A stretch of DNA of 64,000 nucleotides from Ensifer sp. USDA 6670 (GTDB lineage: Bacteria; Pseudomonadota; Alphaproteobacteria; Rhizobiales; Rhizobiaceae), in the NCBI GenBank assembly GCA_000421085.1, contig ATWE01000014.1, positions 124,001-188,000 of the forward strand. The letters are read 5' to 3'. A program made the translations under genes and the position numbers. Numbering within the stretch: the first letter of the stretch is position 1; the number at the start of each line of letters is the position of its first letter. This document shows, piece by piece, positions 34,267 through 43,198 of the stretch. The notes under the pieces are model-generated. The model was given only the letters and a program-made list of their open reading frames with translations, had not been told where the DNA came from and did no database searches.

Positions 34267-35367
34267 TCAGGCGACCCTGGTAGAGCCGGGGCCGGCACCG
34301 CTTTCGTTCGCCGCATGGATCGGCATGACCCGTTGAGCGCCGCCTGTCAGGCCGCGATAGATATCCAGATAGTCCTCTGCCATACGTCGGGCGGTGAAGC
34401 GTCTGTCGAAGGTCGCCCGGACCGTGTGGCGATCGAGCCGGCCGAGATCGTGGACTGCCTTCACTGCCTCCTCCATGCTGTCGACGATGAAACCCGACAC
34501 GCCGTGGTCGATCACCTCCGGCACCGCGCCGCAGCGGAAGGCGACGACCGGTGTGCCGCAGGCCATCGCCTCGATCATCACCAGTCCGAACGGTTCGGGC
34601 CAATCAATCGGGAAGAGAAGGGCGCGTGCATTTCCGAGGAATTCGCCCTTCTGACATTCGTCGATTTCGCCGATGAATTCTGCGTTCGGATAGCGCCGGA
34701 CAAGCGGCTCGATCTCGTTCAGCCAATAGGCCTCGTCCGCTTTGTCGACCTTGGCGGCGATTCTCAGCGGCATGCCGACCCGCGCAGCGATTTCGATCGC
34801 TCGGTCGGGCCGCTTTTCGGGCGAAATGCGGCCAAGGAAGGCGAGATAATCGCCCCTCGGCTGGCTGCTGAAGGGAAGGACGTCAGGAGCCAGACCATGA
34901 TGGACCGTCGCGACCCAATTGACTGGCGGCATCGGTTTTCGCTGGTCGTCGGAGATCGAAATCAGGGGAACATCCGGGAATGCGGCGTAGAAGGGCTGGA
35001 GGTCGGGCAGATCGAGGCGGCCGTGCAGCGTCGTTACCGTCTTTCCTGCGAGGCTGCGGACGAGGGGAAAATGCAGGAGATCGACGTGGAAGTGCAGGAT
35101 GTCGAAGCCGTTCGCCCGCCGGCGCACTTCCTCCAGCATCAGCATATGATAGGGGATCGGATCCTGAACCGCAGGGTTCAGTCTCAGCGCCATATCCGAG
35201 CAGGGAATGAGCTTTGCCGAGGTCATCGAGTCGCCGCTCGCGAAGAGGGTGACCTCATGACCCTGCCGGACGAGCTCTTCCGTCAGGTGGTGAACGACGC
35301 GCTCGGTCCCGCCGTAGAGCTTCGGCGGTACGCGTTCGAACAGCGGTGCGATCTGGGCTATCTTCAT
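34267..35367 (-). CDS. Glycosyltransferase family 4 protein
   Basis: This 366-residue protein has the GT-B fold of GT4 enzymes. It starts with MKIAQIAPLFERVPPKLYGG and contains the donor-site region LAFLGRISPEKRPDRAIEIA and EPFGLVMIEAMACGTPVVAF, with the conserved E-x7-E pattern near residue 280. The start at 35367 is selected because AAAGGAG lies upstream; a longer frame exists to 35442. It is upstream of and co-directional with the debranching-like gene. Such enzymes make glucosyl-glycerate, sucrose-like osmolytes or polysaccharides; the acceptor cannot be told here. Confidence 0.83.
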   Translation of the reverse strand: MKIAQIAPLFERVPPKLYGGTERVVHHLTEELVRQGHEVTLFASGDSMTSAKLIPCSDMALRLNPAVQDPIPYHMLMLEEVRRRANGFDILHFHVDLLHFPLVRSLAGKTVTTLHGRLDLPDLQPFYAAFPDVPLISISDDQRKPMPPVNWVATVHHGLAPDVLPFSSQPRGDYLAFLGRISPEKRPDRAIEIAARVGMPLRIAAKVDKADEAYWLNEIEPLVRRYPNAEFIGEIDECQKGEFLGNARALLFPIDWPEPFGLVMIEAMACGTPVVAFRCGAVPEVIDHGVSGFIVDSMEEAVKAVHDLGRLDRHTVRATFDRRFTARRMAEDYLDIYRGLTGGAQRVMPIHAANESGAGPGSTRVA

Positions 35368-35655
35368 GAACGACGCTCCTTTGGATCGGGATGTCATGAA
35401 GCGTTGTGAGCCTCCGTCGTGAACCTCCGGGGCCGACAACATCTATGATCTAGTCGATGCGCCGGGCTCTTCAAGAGCAACGGCGAACCGACGCGACCGG
35501 ATAACCACGGAACTGTTCTTAACGGACGTGGGGCTCAGGTCGGCGCGGGGCCGGGCGCGCGATGCCGACGATGGAGGAGGCCTTCGCCTTGCTCCGGTCG
35601 GCGGATGATCTCACATTTCGAAATCACGCGGTCACGAACCTGGACGTGCCCTAAA
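35368..35655. other. Intergenic region, 288 bp
   Basis: This stretch between the glycosyltransferase start and the LysR stop should hold the glycosyltransferase promoter, but no convincing -35/-10 pair, GGAAC site, repeat or small gene is seen. Confidence 0.4.
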
Positions 35656-36552
35656 TCACGAGACCTTGCGGCTCGCTCCCATGAGAAATTCCTTCATTTT
35701 CGCCGCCGCCGGCGAGAGCATCGGTTGGCGGTATTGCAGAATGGAGATGTTGCGGCTGATGACCGGATCGACCAGCTCGACGATCCGAACGTCCACATTG
35801 GTCGTGAGCTGGCGGGAGTTTTCCGGAAGGATCGCTATACCCAGGCCCTCCGCCACCATGCTGATCGCCGTCGTCGAGAACCGGACCTCGTATCTCGTCT
35901 TGACCTCTACACCGGAGGCGATCAGCGCGCGATCGACGAGCCCGCGCAGGGGATTGTCCTTTGCCAGCCCGATCAGGCCTTCGCCTGCGAGGCTTGCCCA
36001 GCTCACCTGCCGCGCCTTCGCGAACCTGTGATCGGAGCGGCAAATCAAGGTGAGCTGGTCACGCATCAGTACGCTGGCCTGGATCTCCGGATCGTCGGCG
36101 GAAACGGTGCCGATGCCGAGATCCGCCTCGTTCCGCTTCAATGCGGAGCGGATCTCCTCCTCCGGCATGTCCCGCACCTGTACCGATATGTCGGGATAGC
36201 GTTTGACGAAGCGCGCGATGACCGGCGGCAGCAGGGTCGCAGCCAGCACGATCGCCGCCGCGATCGTGACCCGGCCGCGTTGCAGGCTCGCCAGTTCGTG
36301 CACATTCGCTACCGCGATCTCGAGATCCGACATGACCTTGCGGGCCTGCGGCAAAAATTCCGCTCCGGCCGTCGTAAGGCTGACCATGCGCGTGTGCCGG
36401 TCGAACAGCCGATGCTTGAGGGCAACCTCCAGGTCCTTGATCAGAATGCTGATCGCCGACTGCGTAAGTCCGAGGTGATCGGCCGCCAGATGGAAACGCC
36501 CGAGTTCGGCCACGGCAATGAAGGCCTGCAACTGGCGAAGTGTCACATTCAT
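35656..36552 (-). CDS. LysR-family transcriptional regulator
   Basis: This 298-residue protein has the LysR winged helix at its start (MNVTLRQLQAFIAVAELGRF, then HLGLTQSAISILIKDLE) and a periplasmic-binding-like effector domain. It lies 121 bases downstream of the BMP-type ABC ATPase on the same strand, so it is either the last gene of that operon or separately transcribed. LysR regulators normally act on a divergent or adjacent operon, making the nucleoside-type importer and deaminase genes the likely targets. Confidence 0.87.
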   Translation of the reverse strand: MNVTLRQLQAFIAVAELGRFHLAADHLGLTQSAISILIKDLEVALKHRLFDRHTRMVSLTTAGAEFLPQARKVMSDLEIAVANVHELASLQRGRVTIAAAIVLAATLLPPVIARFVKRYPDISVQVRDMPEEEIRSALKRNEADLGIGTVSADDPEIQASVLMRDQLTLICRSDHRFAKARQVSWASLAGEGLIGLAKDNPLRGLVDRALIASGVEVKTRYEVRFSTTAISMVAEGLGIAILPENSRQLTTNVDVRIVELVDPVISRNISILQYRQPMLSPAAAKMKEFLMGASRKVS

Positions 36553-36673
36553 CGGTACTTCTCTGTCTCGCGCCAGGCAGCAATGCTGCCCGCTCCCGTT
36601 CCGCTTGAGCCAAGTTCCCCTTTTTCGGGCGCAAAAACAATGGATGTACCCGCGATCGCCTTCGACCGGCTCC

Positions 36674-38200
36674 TCAAGCTGCCGACAGCGGAGATTTGCC
36701 GGCCATCAGCAGCCCGATCTCCTCCAGACGGCTGCGGTCGGGCGGAATTTCACCGACGAGGCGGCCTTCATACATGACGAGGATGCGGTCGGAGAGCGTG
36801 AACAGTTCCTCGAGCTCCGTGGATATCAGCAGAATGGCCTTGCCGGCGCCGCGCTGCTCGAGAATCTTGTGCATCACCAGCTCGGTCGCGCCGATGTCGA
36901 TGCCGCGCGTAAGCTGATTGATCAACAGGAAGTCGAACCTGCGGTCCAACTCCCGCCCGACCACGAGCTTCTGCTGATTGCCGCCGGACAAATTCCGGAT
37001 GCGGTCGCCCGGTCCCGATGCCTTGACCTTGAAGCGCCGCATGAGATCACGGGTCTGCTTCGTGATTTCGTTCAGGTCGAGCAATCCACGAGACGAGAAG
37101 GGCGGCTTGTCGAACCGCTGGAGGATCACGTTTTCCGTCAGGGGGAGCGGCAGCACAATGCCCATCCTGTGGCGGTCCTCGGGGATATGCGCCATAGGCA
37201 CTTGATTGATCTCGTAGGACGACAGGCCCGCCAGCTGGGTCCCGTCGAGCGTGACGTTGCCGGACGCAACCGGAAGAAGCCCCGTCAAAGCGAGCGCGAG
37301 TTCGCTCTGGCCATTGCCGGAGACGCCTGCGATCCCGACAATTTCATTGGCCCTGACCTCGAAAGATACGTCACGCAGTGCCGGAAGCCCGGCTTCGCTG
37401 TCGCAGCTGAGATGCTCCACCGACAGCACGACACGGCCGGGCTCGAGAGGTGCCCGCGGCAGATCCATTAGAACGTCTCTGCCGACCATCATGCGCGCCA
37501 GTTCGCGCGCGTTCGTCTCGGACGTTTTCACCGTACGGACAACCTTGGCATCGCGCATGACGCTGACGCGATCACTGACGCGCATCACCTCGTCCAGTTT
37601 ATGCGAAATGAAGATGACCGTCTTTCCGTCTGCGACGAGTTGCCGAAGCAGATGCAGCAGACGGTCGGTTTCCTGAGGCGTCAGGACCGCGGTTGGCTCG
37701 TCCAGGATCAACAGTTCGATGCCGTGGTAGAGTACCTTCAGGATCTCGACGCGCTGCTGTTCGCCGACCGACAGGCTGGAGACGAGCGCGTCGGGTTCGA
37801 CGTCGAGACCGTAGCGGTCGCTGAGCTCCAGGATCCGCGCATGTACCGCCCTCATGTCGCGGATCATGCTGAAAGGCGAGCCCTGTCCCAGCACGTAGTT
37901 TTCGGCGACCGTGAGGTTGGGGACCAGCATGAAGTGCTGGTGAACCATGCCGATGCGGTGCTTGATGGCTTCGCGGGGGGAGCCCAGCTTGAGCGGCCGG
38001 CCCTTGAAGACAATCTGCCCTTCATTGGGCGAAAGAACACCGCAAAGAATGCTCATCAGAACGGTCTTGCCGGCACCGTTTTCGCCAAGCAGCGCGTGAA
38101 TCTCGTTCTCCTCGACGTCGAGGGTCACGCCGGCGCTGACGATGAGCGGTCCGAAACGTTTATGGATGCCATCCATCAAAAGCAGTTGTTTGCCCGCCAT
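36674..38200 (-). CDS. ABC transporter ATP-binding protein, BMP/nucleoside (sugar-type dual ATPase)
   Basis: The 508-residue protein has two ABC domains in one chain as in rbsA/nupO-type importers. Domain 1 has Walker A GENGAGKT near residue 42, signature LSVGEQQR and Walker B LLILDEPTAVL. Domain 2 has the usual degenerate Walker A (GVSGNGQS), signature LSGGNQQK and Walker B region LLINQLTRGID, where family members normally have QPTRG. The start at 38200 follows GGGGGGCGAA. It works with two permeases and a BMP-type binding protein upstream in the same operon, which suggests nucleoside or nucleobase-derivative uptake. Confidence 0.88.
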   Translation of the reverse strand: MAGKQLLLMDGIHKRFGPLIVSAGVTLDVEENEIHALLGENGAGKTVLMSILCGVLSPNEGQIVFKGRPLKLGSPREAIKHRIGMVHQHFMLVPNLTVAENYVLGQGSPFSMIRDMRAVHARILELSDRYGLDVEPDALVSSLSVGEQQRVEILKVLYHGIELLILDEPTAVLTPQETDRLLHLLRQLVADGKTVIFISHKLDEVMRVSDRVSVMRDAKVVRTVKTSETNARELARMMVGRDVLMDLPRAPLEPGRVVLSVEHLSCDSEAGLPALRDVSFEVRANEIVGIAGVSGNGQSELALALTGLLPVASGNVTLDGTQLAGLSSYEINQVPMAHIPEDRHRMGIVLPLPLTENVILQRFDKPPFSSRGLLDLNEITKQTRDLMRRFKVKASGPGDRIRNLSGGNQQKLVVGRELDRRFDFLLINQLTRGIDIGATELVMHKILEQRGAGKAILLISTELEELFTLSDRILVMYEGRLVGEIPPDRSRLEEIGLLMAGKSPLSAA

Positions 38201-38210
38201 TTCGCCCCCC

Positions 38211-39143
38211 TTAGCTTTTCTTGTAGGCGACGCCGAGCATGCTCGGCGTGTCGACCCGGTTTCGAACAAGTATCAGCGCCGCGATCGTCATGACGTAGGG
38301 CAGAGCCTGGAAGAGCTGATAGGGGAGGAAGAGCACCGGCTGCGCCTGCAATTGCAGTTGCAGCGCATAGAACACTCCAAAGAGCAGCGAGACGATGAAG
38401 GCGCCGATGGGCGACCATCTCGCAAAGACGACCACTGCAAGGGCGATGAAGCCGCGGCCCGAGGAAATGCCTTCGACGAACTGGTTTGAGTGGGCGAGCG
38501 TCAGGAAGGCGCCGCCGAGCGCCGCAAGCGCCGAGCAGATGAGCACCGCGCCGTAGCGGTAGAGCGCTACGCTGCGGCCCGAAACGTCGACAGCCTTGGG
38601 ATGCTCGCCGACGGCGCGAAGCGTCAGGCCGAACGACGTCCTGTAGAGCACGAAGACGGCAAGCGCGGCCACCGGAAGCGTGCTGTAGACAAAGGCGTTC
38701 TGCCGGAAGAACGCTTCGCCGAAGAACGGCAGATCGCTCAGCCATGGCAGATCGACAGGCTTGGCGATCTCGATGCCCTTGCCGGCCGAGGAAAAATAGG
38801 CGCGGAACAGAAAGGCCGTCAGGCCGAGGCCGAGCAGGTTGATGGCAGCGCCCACCACGATCTGGTCCGCCTTGATCGTGATGGTGAAGAACGCAAACAA
38901 CAGGCCGACGAGAACACCTGCCGTGATCGCCGCGGCGACTCCGAGCAGGATGCTTCCGCTGGTGAAGGCGGCGGCGAAACCCGCAAAGGCACCCGCCAGC
39001 ATCACGCCTTCGAGGCCGATATTGAGGACGCCGGCGCGTTCGGAGAACACTTCGCCGATCGAGGCGAATATAAGCGGCGCTGCCAGCCGCCATGAGGCTG
39101 CAATGGTCGCGGCGAGAAAGCTCAGGCTTGCTACATCTTCCAT
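38211..39143 (-). CDS. ABC transporter permease, BMP/nucleoside type
   Basis: This 310-residue membrane protein is the smaller permease of a YufQ/NupQ-type pair, with about nine hydrophobic helices. It begins with MEDVASLSFLAATIAASWRL and contains GEVFSERAGVLNIGLEGVML, a hallmark of this permease group, and LRAVGEHPKAVDVSG in the cytoplasmic loop. The start at 39143 lies 8 bases after the stop of the other permease. A longer open frame upstream is only shadow coding of the neighbouring permease gene. Confidence 0.87.
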   Translation of the reverse strand: MEDVASLSFLAATIAASWRLAAPLIFASIGEVFSERAGVLNIGLEGVMLAGAFAGFAAAFTSGSILLGVAAAITAGVLVGLLFAFFTITIKADQIVVGAAINLLGLGLTAFLFRAYFSSAGKGIEIAKPVDLPWLSDLPFFGEAFFRQNAFVYSTLPVAALAVFVLYRTSFGLTLRAVGEHPKAVDVSGRSVALYRYGAVLICSALAALGGAFLTLAHSNQFVEGISSGRGFIALAVVVFARWSPIGAFIVSLLFGVFYALQLQLQAQPVLFLPYQLFQALPYVMTIAALILVRNRVDTPSMLGVAYKKS

Positions 39144-39151
39144 GGGTCCAC

Positions 39152-40249
39152 CTATTCGGAAGGGCGCATCGACGGAATCCGCAATACTGCAAATCCCACG
39201 ACCGAGAGAATGACGATGCCCTGAATCACGAGCACGAGAACCTGAGGCACCTGCGCCGTGATCTGCATGAGCTCGGAACCGCTTCGCAGGATTGCAAACA
39301 AGAGACCGGAGAAGACCGCTCCGATCGGATTGTTGTTTGCGAGAAGAGCGACGGCGATGCCTTCGAAGCCATAGCCCGGAGAGATCGACTGAAAGAGCCG
39401 CCGGGTGACGCCGGCGATCTCGAATGCCCCTGCGAGCCCGGCCATGCTGCCGCTCAGGCAAATCGACAGCATGATGTTCCTGGGAACGCTGATCCCGGCA
39501 TAGCGCGCGGCATCCGGGCTGATGCCGACCACCCTCAGCGCATAGCCCCGGGTGCTGCGGAACAGAAAGACATACATCACGACGGCAAGCGCCAGGGCGA
39601 CGAGGATGCCGATGTGGAGGCGGGTCGGCGGCAGGATGCGCGGCATCCACGCCTCCTGGACCAGCCGGGCGGATTGCGGATAGGCCGCAGGCGCATCCCG
39701 CAGCGGACCGGTTACGAGATAGCTCGTCATGATGATGGCGATGTAATTCAGCATGATCGTCGTCACGATCTCGCTCGCCCGGAAATAGACCTTCAGAAGT
39801 CCGGCGATCGCCGCCCATGCCGCACCGGCAAGAGCGCCTGCAAGCATGACCAGCGGGACATAGATCCACGCGGTCAACCCGTCGAAGGAAACGCCGACGG
39901 CGGTTGCGGCGATGGCGCCGGCGTAGAATTGCCCCTCGGCGCCAATGTTCCAGATGCTGCAGCGGAAGGCGACGCAAAGGCCGACTCCGATCAGGATCAG
40001 CGGCGTTGCTTTCAGGAGAATTTCGGCGATCGAGCGGGTGTCCTGGAACACGCCAAGCACCATCACGTCGATCACGGCGCGTGCTTCGTAACCGTTGAAG
40101 GCAAGAAGCCCCGCGCCGCATGCGAGAGCCACAATGACAGCGGCGGCCGGCTGGATAATCGTGCGTAAGGGACCGAGCAGGCCTCGCCAAAGGGCGCCAT
40201 AGACCTGGGGGACAACCGCCAGCGGCTGTCCGCTTTCACTGTTTGCCAT
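39152..40249 (-). CDS. ABC transporter permease, BMP/nucleoside type
   Basis: This 365-residue permease is the larger partner (YufP/NupP type). It has an extra N-terminal segment, a first helix near residue 30, the group-typical FRCSIWNIGAEGQFYAGAI near 93-111 and the cytoplasmic loop RVVGISPDAARYAGIS near 235-250. It is separated from the binding-protein gene by a 151-base gap with a strong stem-loop, and is followed closely by the second permease. Confidence 0.87.
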   Translation of the reverse strand: MANSESGQPLAVVPQVYGALWRGLLGPLRTIIQPAAAVIVALACGAGLLAFNGYEARAVIDVMVLGVFQDTRSIAEILLKATPLILIGVGLCVAFRCSIWNIGAEGQFYAGAIAATAVGVSFDGLTAWIYVPLVMLAGALAGAAWAAIAGLLKVYFRASEIVTTIMLNYIAIIMTSYLVTGPLRDAPAAYPQSARLVQEAWMPRILPPTRLHIGILVALALAVVMYVFLFRSTRGYALRVVGISPDAARYAGISVPRNIMLSICLSGSMAGLAGAFEIAGVTRRLFQSISPGYGFEGIAVALLANNNPIGAVFSGLLFAILRSGSELMQITAQVPQVLVLVIQGIVILSVVGFAVLRIPSMRPSE

Positions 40250-40322
40250 GAGTTTGCTGCCTTCGGATTAGGAAAAGCCTGAAGCTTTCCATCGAACAAT
40301 CGATCGAAGCGGTTATCGTGGC

Positions 40323-40383
40323 AGGATGGGGCACATGCCGACGGCGCCGGACCGGCCCGATCTGTCGGGCAGTGCCCCATCCT
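40323..40383 (-). promoter_or_regulatory. Large intercistronic stem-loop between binding-protein and permease genes
   Basis: A perfect 12-bp stem (40323-40334 with 40372-40383) encloses an inner hairpin GCCCGA/TCGGGC (40355-40360 with 40365-40370). On the minus strand no T run follows, so it looks like an mRNA-stabilising or attenuating element that would raise binding-protein mRNA over permease mRNA. Confidence 0.6.
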
Positions 40384-40400
40384 TCTTGCACCAGCGGGCG

Positions 40401-41384
40401 TTATTTCTGCCGGGTCTTGATCTCTCCGGCTGCGATCTTGCCCTTCACCTCATCGACGTATTTGCGCACGTCCTCCGTCACCGGATTTGCAGCCTGATCA
40501 TTGTAGGTGAACTTCATGACGTCGGCATCTTTCAGGCCGAACTCGACATTGGTCGCCGGCTTTTTGCCGTTCTTGATGTCTCCGACGATGCGGATGACGC
40601 CCCGTGCATAGTCGGCGACGTAAAGCCCGAGGATGTTCTTGGGAGCGACCGAGGTGTAGTCGCTGAAGATGCTGAAGGTCTTGACGTCGGCACCGGATTC
40701 CGCGGCGGCCTGGAAACCGCCCACCGTCGCCCCTGAAGCATTCGGCAGCACGAAGTCGGCCCCTTGGGAGATCAGGCTAAGGCTTGCCTCCTTGGTTGCG
40801 GTCGCGTCGGTGAAGTTGCCGATATAGACCTCGCTGACGGGGAAGTCCGGCGCGACGCTTCGCACGCCGTTGGTGAAGCCCTCGAAGGCCTCCTTGATCG
40901 GCGGGATCTCCATCCCTCCGACGAGACCCGCCTTCCTGCCCGTCTTGGCCGCGATCACGCCCATCAGGTAGAAGGGCTGGCTCGTATCCGTGTTGAGACC
41001 GATGACATTTCCCTCGGATATGTAGCTCGAGGAAATGAGAAAGACCGTATCGGGATATTCCGGCGCGACCTCGAGAGCGGCATCCTGAAACTCGAAGCCG
41101 TGCCCGAGAATGACGTTGTAGCCCTGGCTGGCGAAGTCACGGAAGGCCTTCTCGAAGGATGCCGGGTTCTGCTGCAGCTCGACATAGCTGACCTCGGCAC
41201 CAAGTTCCTTCTCCACGCCCTTGAGTGCGTTGAAGCCTATCCTGTTCCATCCTTCTTCCGAAATACTGCCGGGAACCAGCAGCCCCATCTTGAACGGTGC
41301 GCCTTCGGCGAAAGCCGGCCCCGCGGCAATGAGCGCGGCCATTGCGACCGCCGACCCCAAACAGCCTCTTCTGGTAATCATCAT
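40401..41384 (-). CDS. BMP-family ABC transporter substrate-binding protein
   Basis: This 327-residue periplasmic protein starts with a signal peptide (MMITRRGCLGSAVAMAALIA, cleavage after AFA); the TRRGCLG stretch is somewhat Tat-like. The mature part has VPGSISEEGWNRIGFNAL and VILGHGFEFQDAALEVAPEYP, typical of the Bmp/Med/PnrA family that binds nucleosides and other purine-like ligands. It is preceded by AGGAG and lies between the CodA-like hydrolase and the permeases. The ligand is likely a nucleoside or heterocyclic compound. Confidence 0.88.
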   Translation of the reverse strand: MMITRRGCLGSAVAMAALIAAGPAFAEGAPFKMGLLVPGSISEEGWNRIGFNALKGVEKELGAEVSYVELQQNPASFEKAFRDFASQGYNVILGHGFEFQDAALEVAPEYPDTVFLISSSYISEGNVIGLNTDTSQPFYLMGVIAAKTGRKAGLVGGMEIPPIKEAFEGFTNGVRSVAPDFPVSEVYIGNFTDATATKEASLSLISQGADFVLPNASGATVGGFQAAAESGADVKTFSIFSDYTSVAPKNILGLYVADYARGVIRIVGDIKNGKKPATNVEFGLKDADVMKFTYNDQAANPVTEDVRKYVDEVKGKIAAGEIKTRQK

Positions 41385-41436
41385 GATGCTCCTCCCTTCC
41401 TCTCCTCATCATGCCCGTCCGACGGCTTGTTGCCGT

Positions 41437-42735
41437 TCAGGGGACATTTTCCAATGCGCGTATGGCCTCCATGGCAGGCGATGCGGGTGCTGCGACCGGC
41501 CAGCCTTTCGCAAGGACCTGCATGCAGTCGGCACCCGCGCCGACGAGTGCGCTGACATCCTCGCAATCGCTGATGACGAGGTCCGCCCAGGCGCCCTCGC
41601 GGATGCCGTAATCGGTGCCCAGATTCATCATGCGTGCCGGTATTGCGGTGATCATGTCATAGGCGGTGGCGAGCTCGTCGCCCCGCAGATGCCCGGCAAG
41701 CAGCGTCCAGCGCGCGATCTCGAGCATGTCGCCCGAGCCGGTCGGCACGAACGGGTCCTGGATATTGTCGGATGCGGTCGCGATGGCCACGCCCGAGCGG
41801 ATCAATTCGGCGACGCGCGTCAGACCGCGGGGCGGCAGCATGTCGTGGCTTCGGCCCTGCAGGTAGAGATTGGCCGCAGGCAGTGTCACGACCGCGATGT
41901 CGAGATCGATCATCTGGTCGCGGATGCGCTCGAATTCCGTCCTCGGGAGCGCGCTCAGGACGGATGCGTGCCCGAGGACGGTGCGCCCCTGCAGGCCAAA
42001 TCTCCGGACCCGCTCGAACACGGCGTCGAAAAGCGGCCGTTCGGGGTTCAGGTGTTCGTCAAGGTGCAGATCGATGGGCCGGCCATGCCGCTCGGCGGCG
42101 GCGAAGAGGATGTCGAGATACCGCATCGGGTCCTCGGCGACCGCCGGGGTGCCGCCGACCGCGTCGGCCTGTTCGACCGCGGCATCGATGTTCTTCTCCA
42201 GCCATTCGATATCCTGGTTGGGATGCGGCGTCATGAACGCGACGAGCTGCAGCGTCAACCGGTCCGCCCATTCCGATCTCAGCCGGGCCAAGGCGTTGAT
42301 GCCGTTGAAGCCGGCATCCTTGTCGACATTGATGTGGCTGCGGATCGCCATGGTGCCGCGGGCAAGGCAGCGCTCCATGGTCCGTGCCGCACGTCGCGTC
42401 ACGTCGTATTCCGGCGCCTGGCGGGCATATCTGGCAAATGCCTCCCGCGCTCCCTGCAAGGTTCCCGAGGGATTGGGCGTGAATTTGAGAACGCCCGTCT
42501 TGTCCAGATGCTGGTGGACGTCGACGAAGCCCGGCGAGACGAGGGCGCCGCCGAGATCGACGCCGATCACATCCGGGCCCACTTCCAGGCGATGGCCTAT
42601 GCTGGCGATGCGCCCGTCCTCCCCGACGAGGATATCGCGTTCGCCGCCTGCCGCCGCTTCACCGGCAATCCGGCAGCCACGCAGGAGAAGTGCACGGCGG
42701 GCGCCGCCATGCCGGGTTCCAAGAACCGTATGCAT
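41437..42735 (-). CDS. Amidohydrolase, cytosine-deaminase-like
   Basis: This 432-residue enzyme is a metal-dependent amidohydrolase of the CodA branch. The metal site is visible as DVHQHLDK (His74 and His76), then SHINVD, HLDEHL and GHAS, ending with the Asp in TASDNIQDPF. The family deaminates cytosine, isoguanine, triazines and related rings. The start at 42735 follows GGAG and trims a longer frame. It is the first gene of the BMP-type importer operon, so it probably hydrolyses the imported ring or nucleobase derivative in the cytosol. The exact substrate is unknown. Confidence 0.84.
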   Translation of the reverse strand: MHTVLGTRHGGARRALLLRGCRIAGEAAAGGERDILVGEDGRIASIGHRLEVGPDVIGVDLGGALVSPGFVDVHQHLDKTGVLKFTPNPSGTLQGAREAFARYARQAPEYDVTRRAARTMERCLARGTMAIRSHINVDKDAGFNGINALARLRSEWADRLTLQLVAFMTPHPNQDIEWLEKNIDAAVEQADAVGGTPAVAEDPMRYLDILFAAAERHGRPIDLHLDEHLNPERPLFDAVFERVRRFGLQGRTVLGHASVLSALPRTEFERIRDQMIDLDIAVVTLPAANLYLQGRSHDMLPPRGLTRVAELIRSGVAIATASDNIQDPFVPTGSGDMLEIARWTLLAGHLRGDELATAYDMITAIPARMMNLGTDYGIREGAWADLVISDCEDVSALVGAGADCMQVLAKGWPVAAPASPAMEAIRALENVP

Positions 42736-43198
42736 CGAGTGACTCCATTCGATCCGTCTGGCCCATTCCATTTGGCCCATTCATCTGGATGGAGACTAAG
42801 AAGCGGCGATTATTGAGGCAATTTCATAATAGATATATATTGTTTCGGTTTGCTTATGAATATTTCCGCAGCACCGCATCCGTCAGGGCAGCGCCCGACA
42901 TCGCAAGAAAAAATAAAATATATTATCACCATATCCGTGGATTCATCCGCCAAACGAAAGGTATTGATGGCACAGGATAGGTTTTTCCGCCTGCCGGCGA
43001 TCCGCTGGAATTACGGGATAAATTTCATAATGGCAGATTACTCCACGGTAAAACGCTCGAAAACCGCGGTAAATCTCTGAAATCGACAAAGAATCCACTG
43101 AAGTGCGAATTATTAATTAAAACCGCGAAATAATACATAACGTTGACATCCGGTCATTCAAGTATAGATTGTTGACAATTCAATCTGGAGTGTTTCGG
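42736..43198. other. AT-rich divergent control region, 463 bp
   Basis: This gap separates the divergent deaminase and GntR operons. About 42790-43170 is strikingly AT-rich against the GC-rich background, with runs such as AAAAAATAAAATATATTAT near 42908. Short open frames here lack good start sites and family features, so no gene is called. The right end holds TTGACA boxes (43143-43148 and 43172-43177) and a GntR-like operator. It is suited to promoters, IHF or H-NS-type protein binding. Confidence 0.6.
43168..43179. promoter_or_regulatory. GntR-type operator candidate
   Basis: ATTGTTGACAAT is a 12-base inverted repeat (ATTGT, TG, ACAAT) matching the general GntR pattern NyGT-N-ACNy. It lies 19 bases before the GntR start codon and overlaps a TTGACA box, consistent with autorepression. 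Confidence 0.5.

Noticed and set aside
39144-40190. Apparent N-terminal extension of the second BMP-type permease
   Set aside because: It overlaps the other permease gene in another frame and has no membrane segments. The start at 39143 gives a normal family length.
42690-43080. Small open frames in the AT-rich gap
   Set aside because: They lack convincing ribosome-binding sites and family features, and the sequence looks like control DNA.
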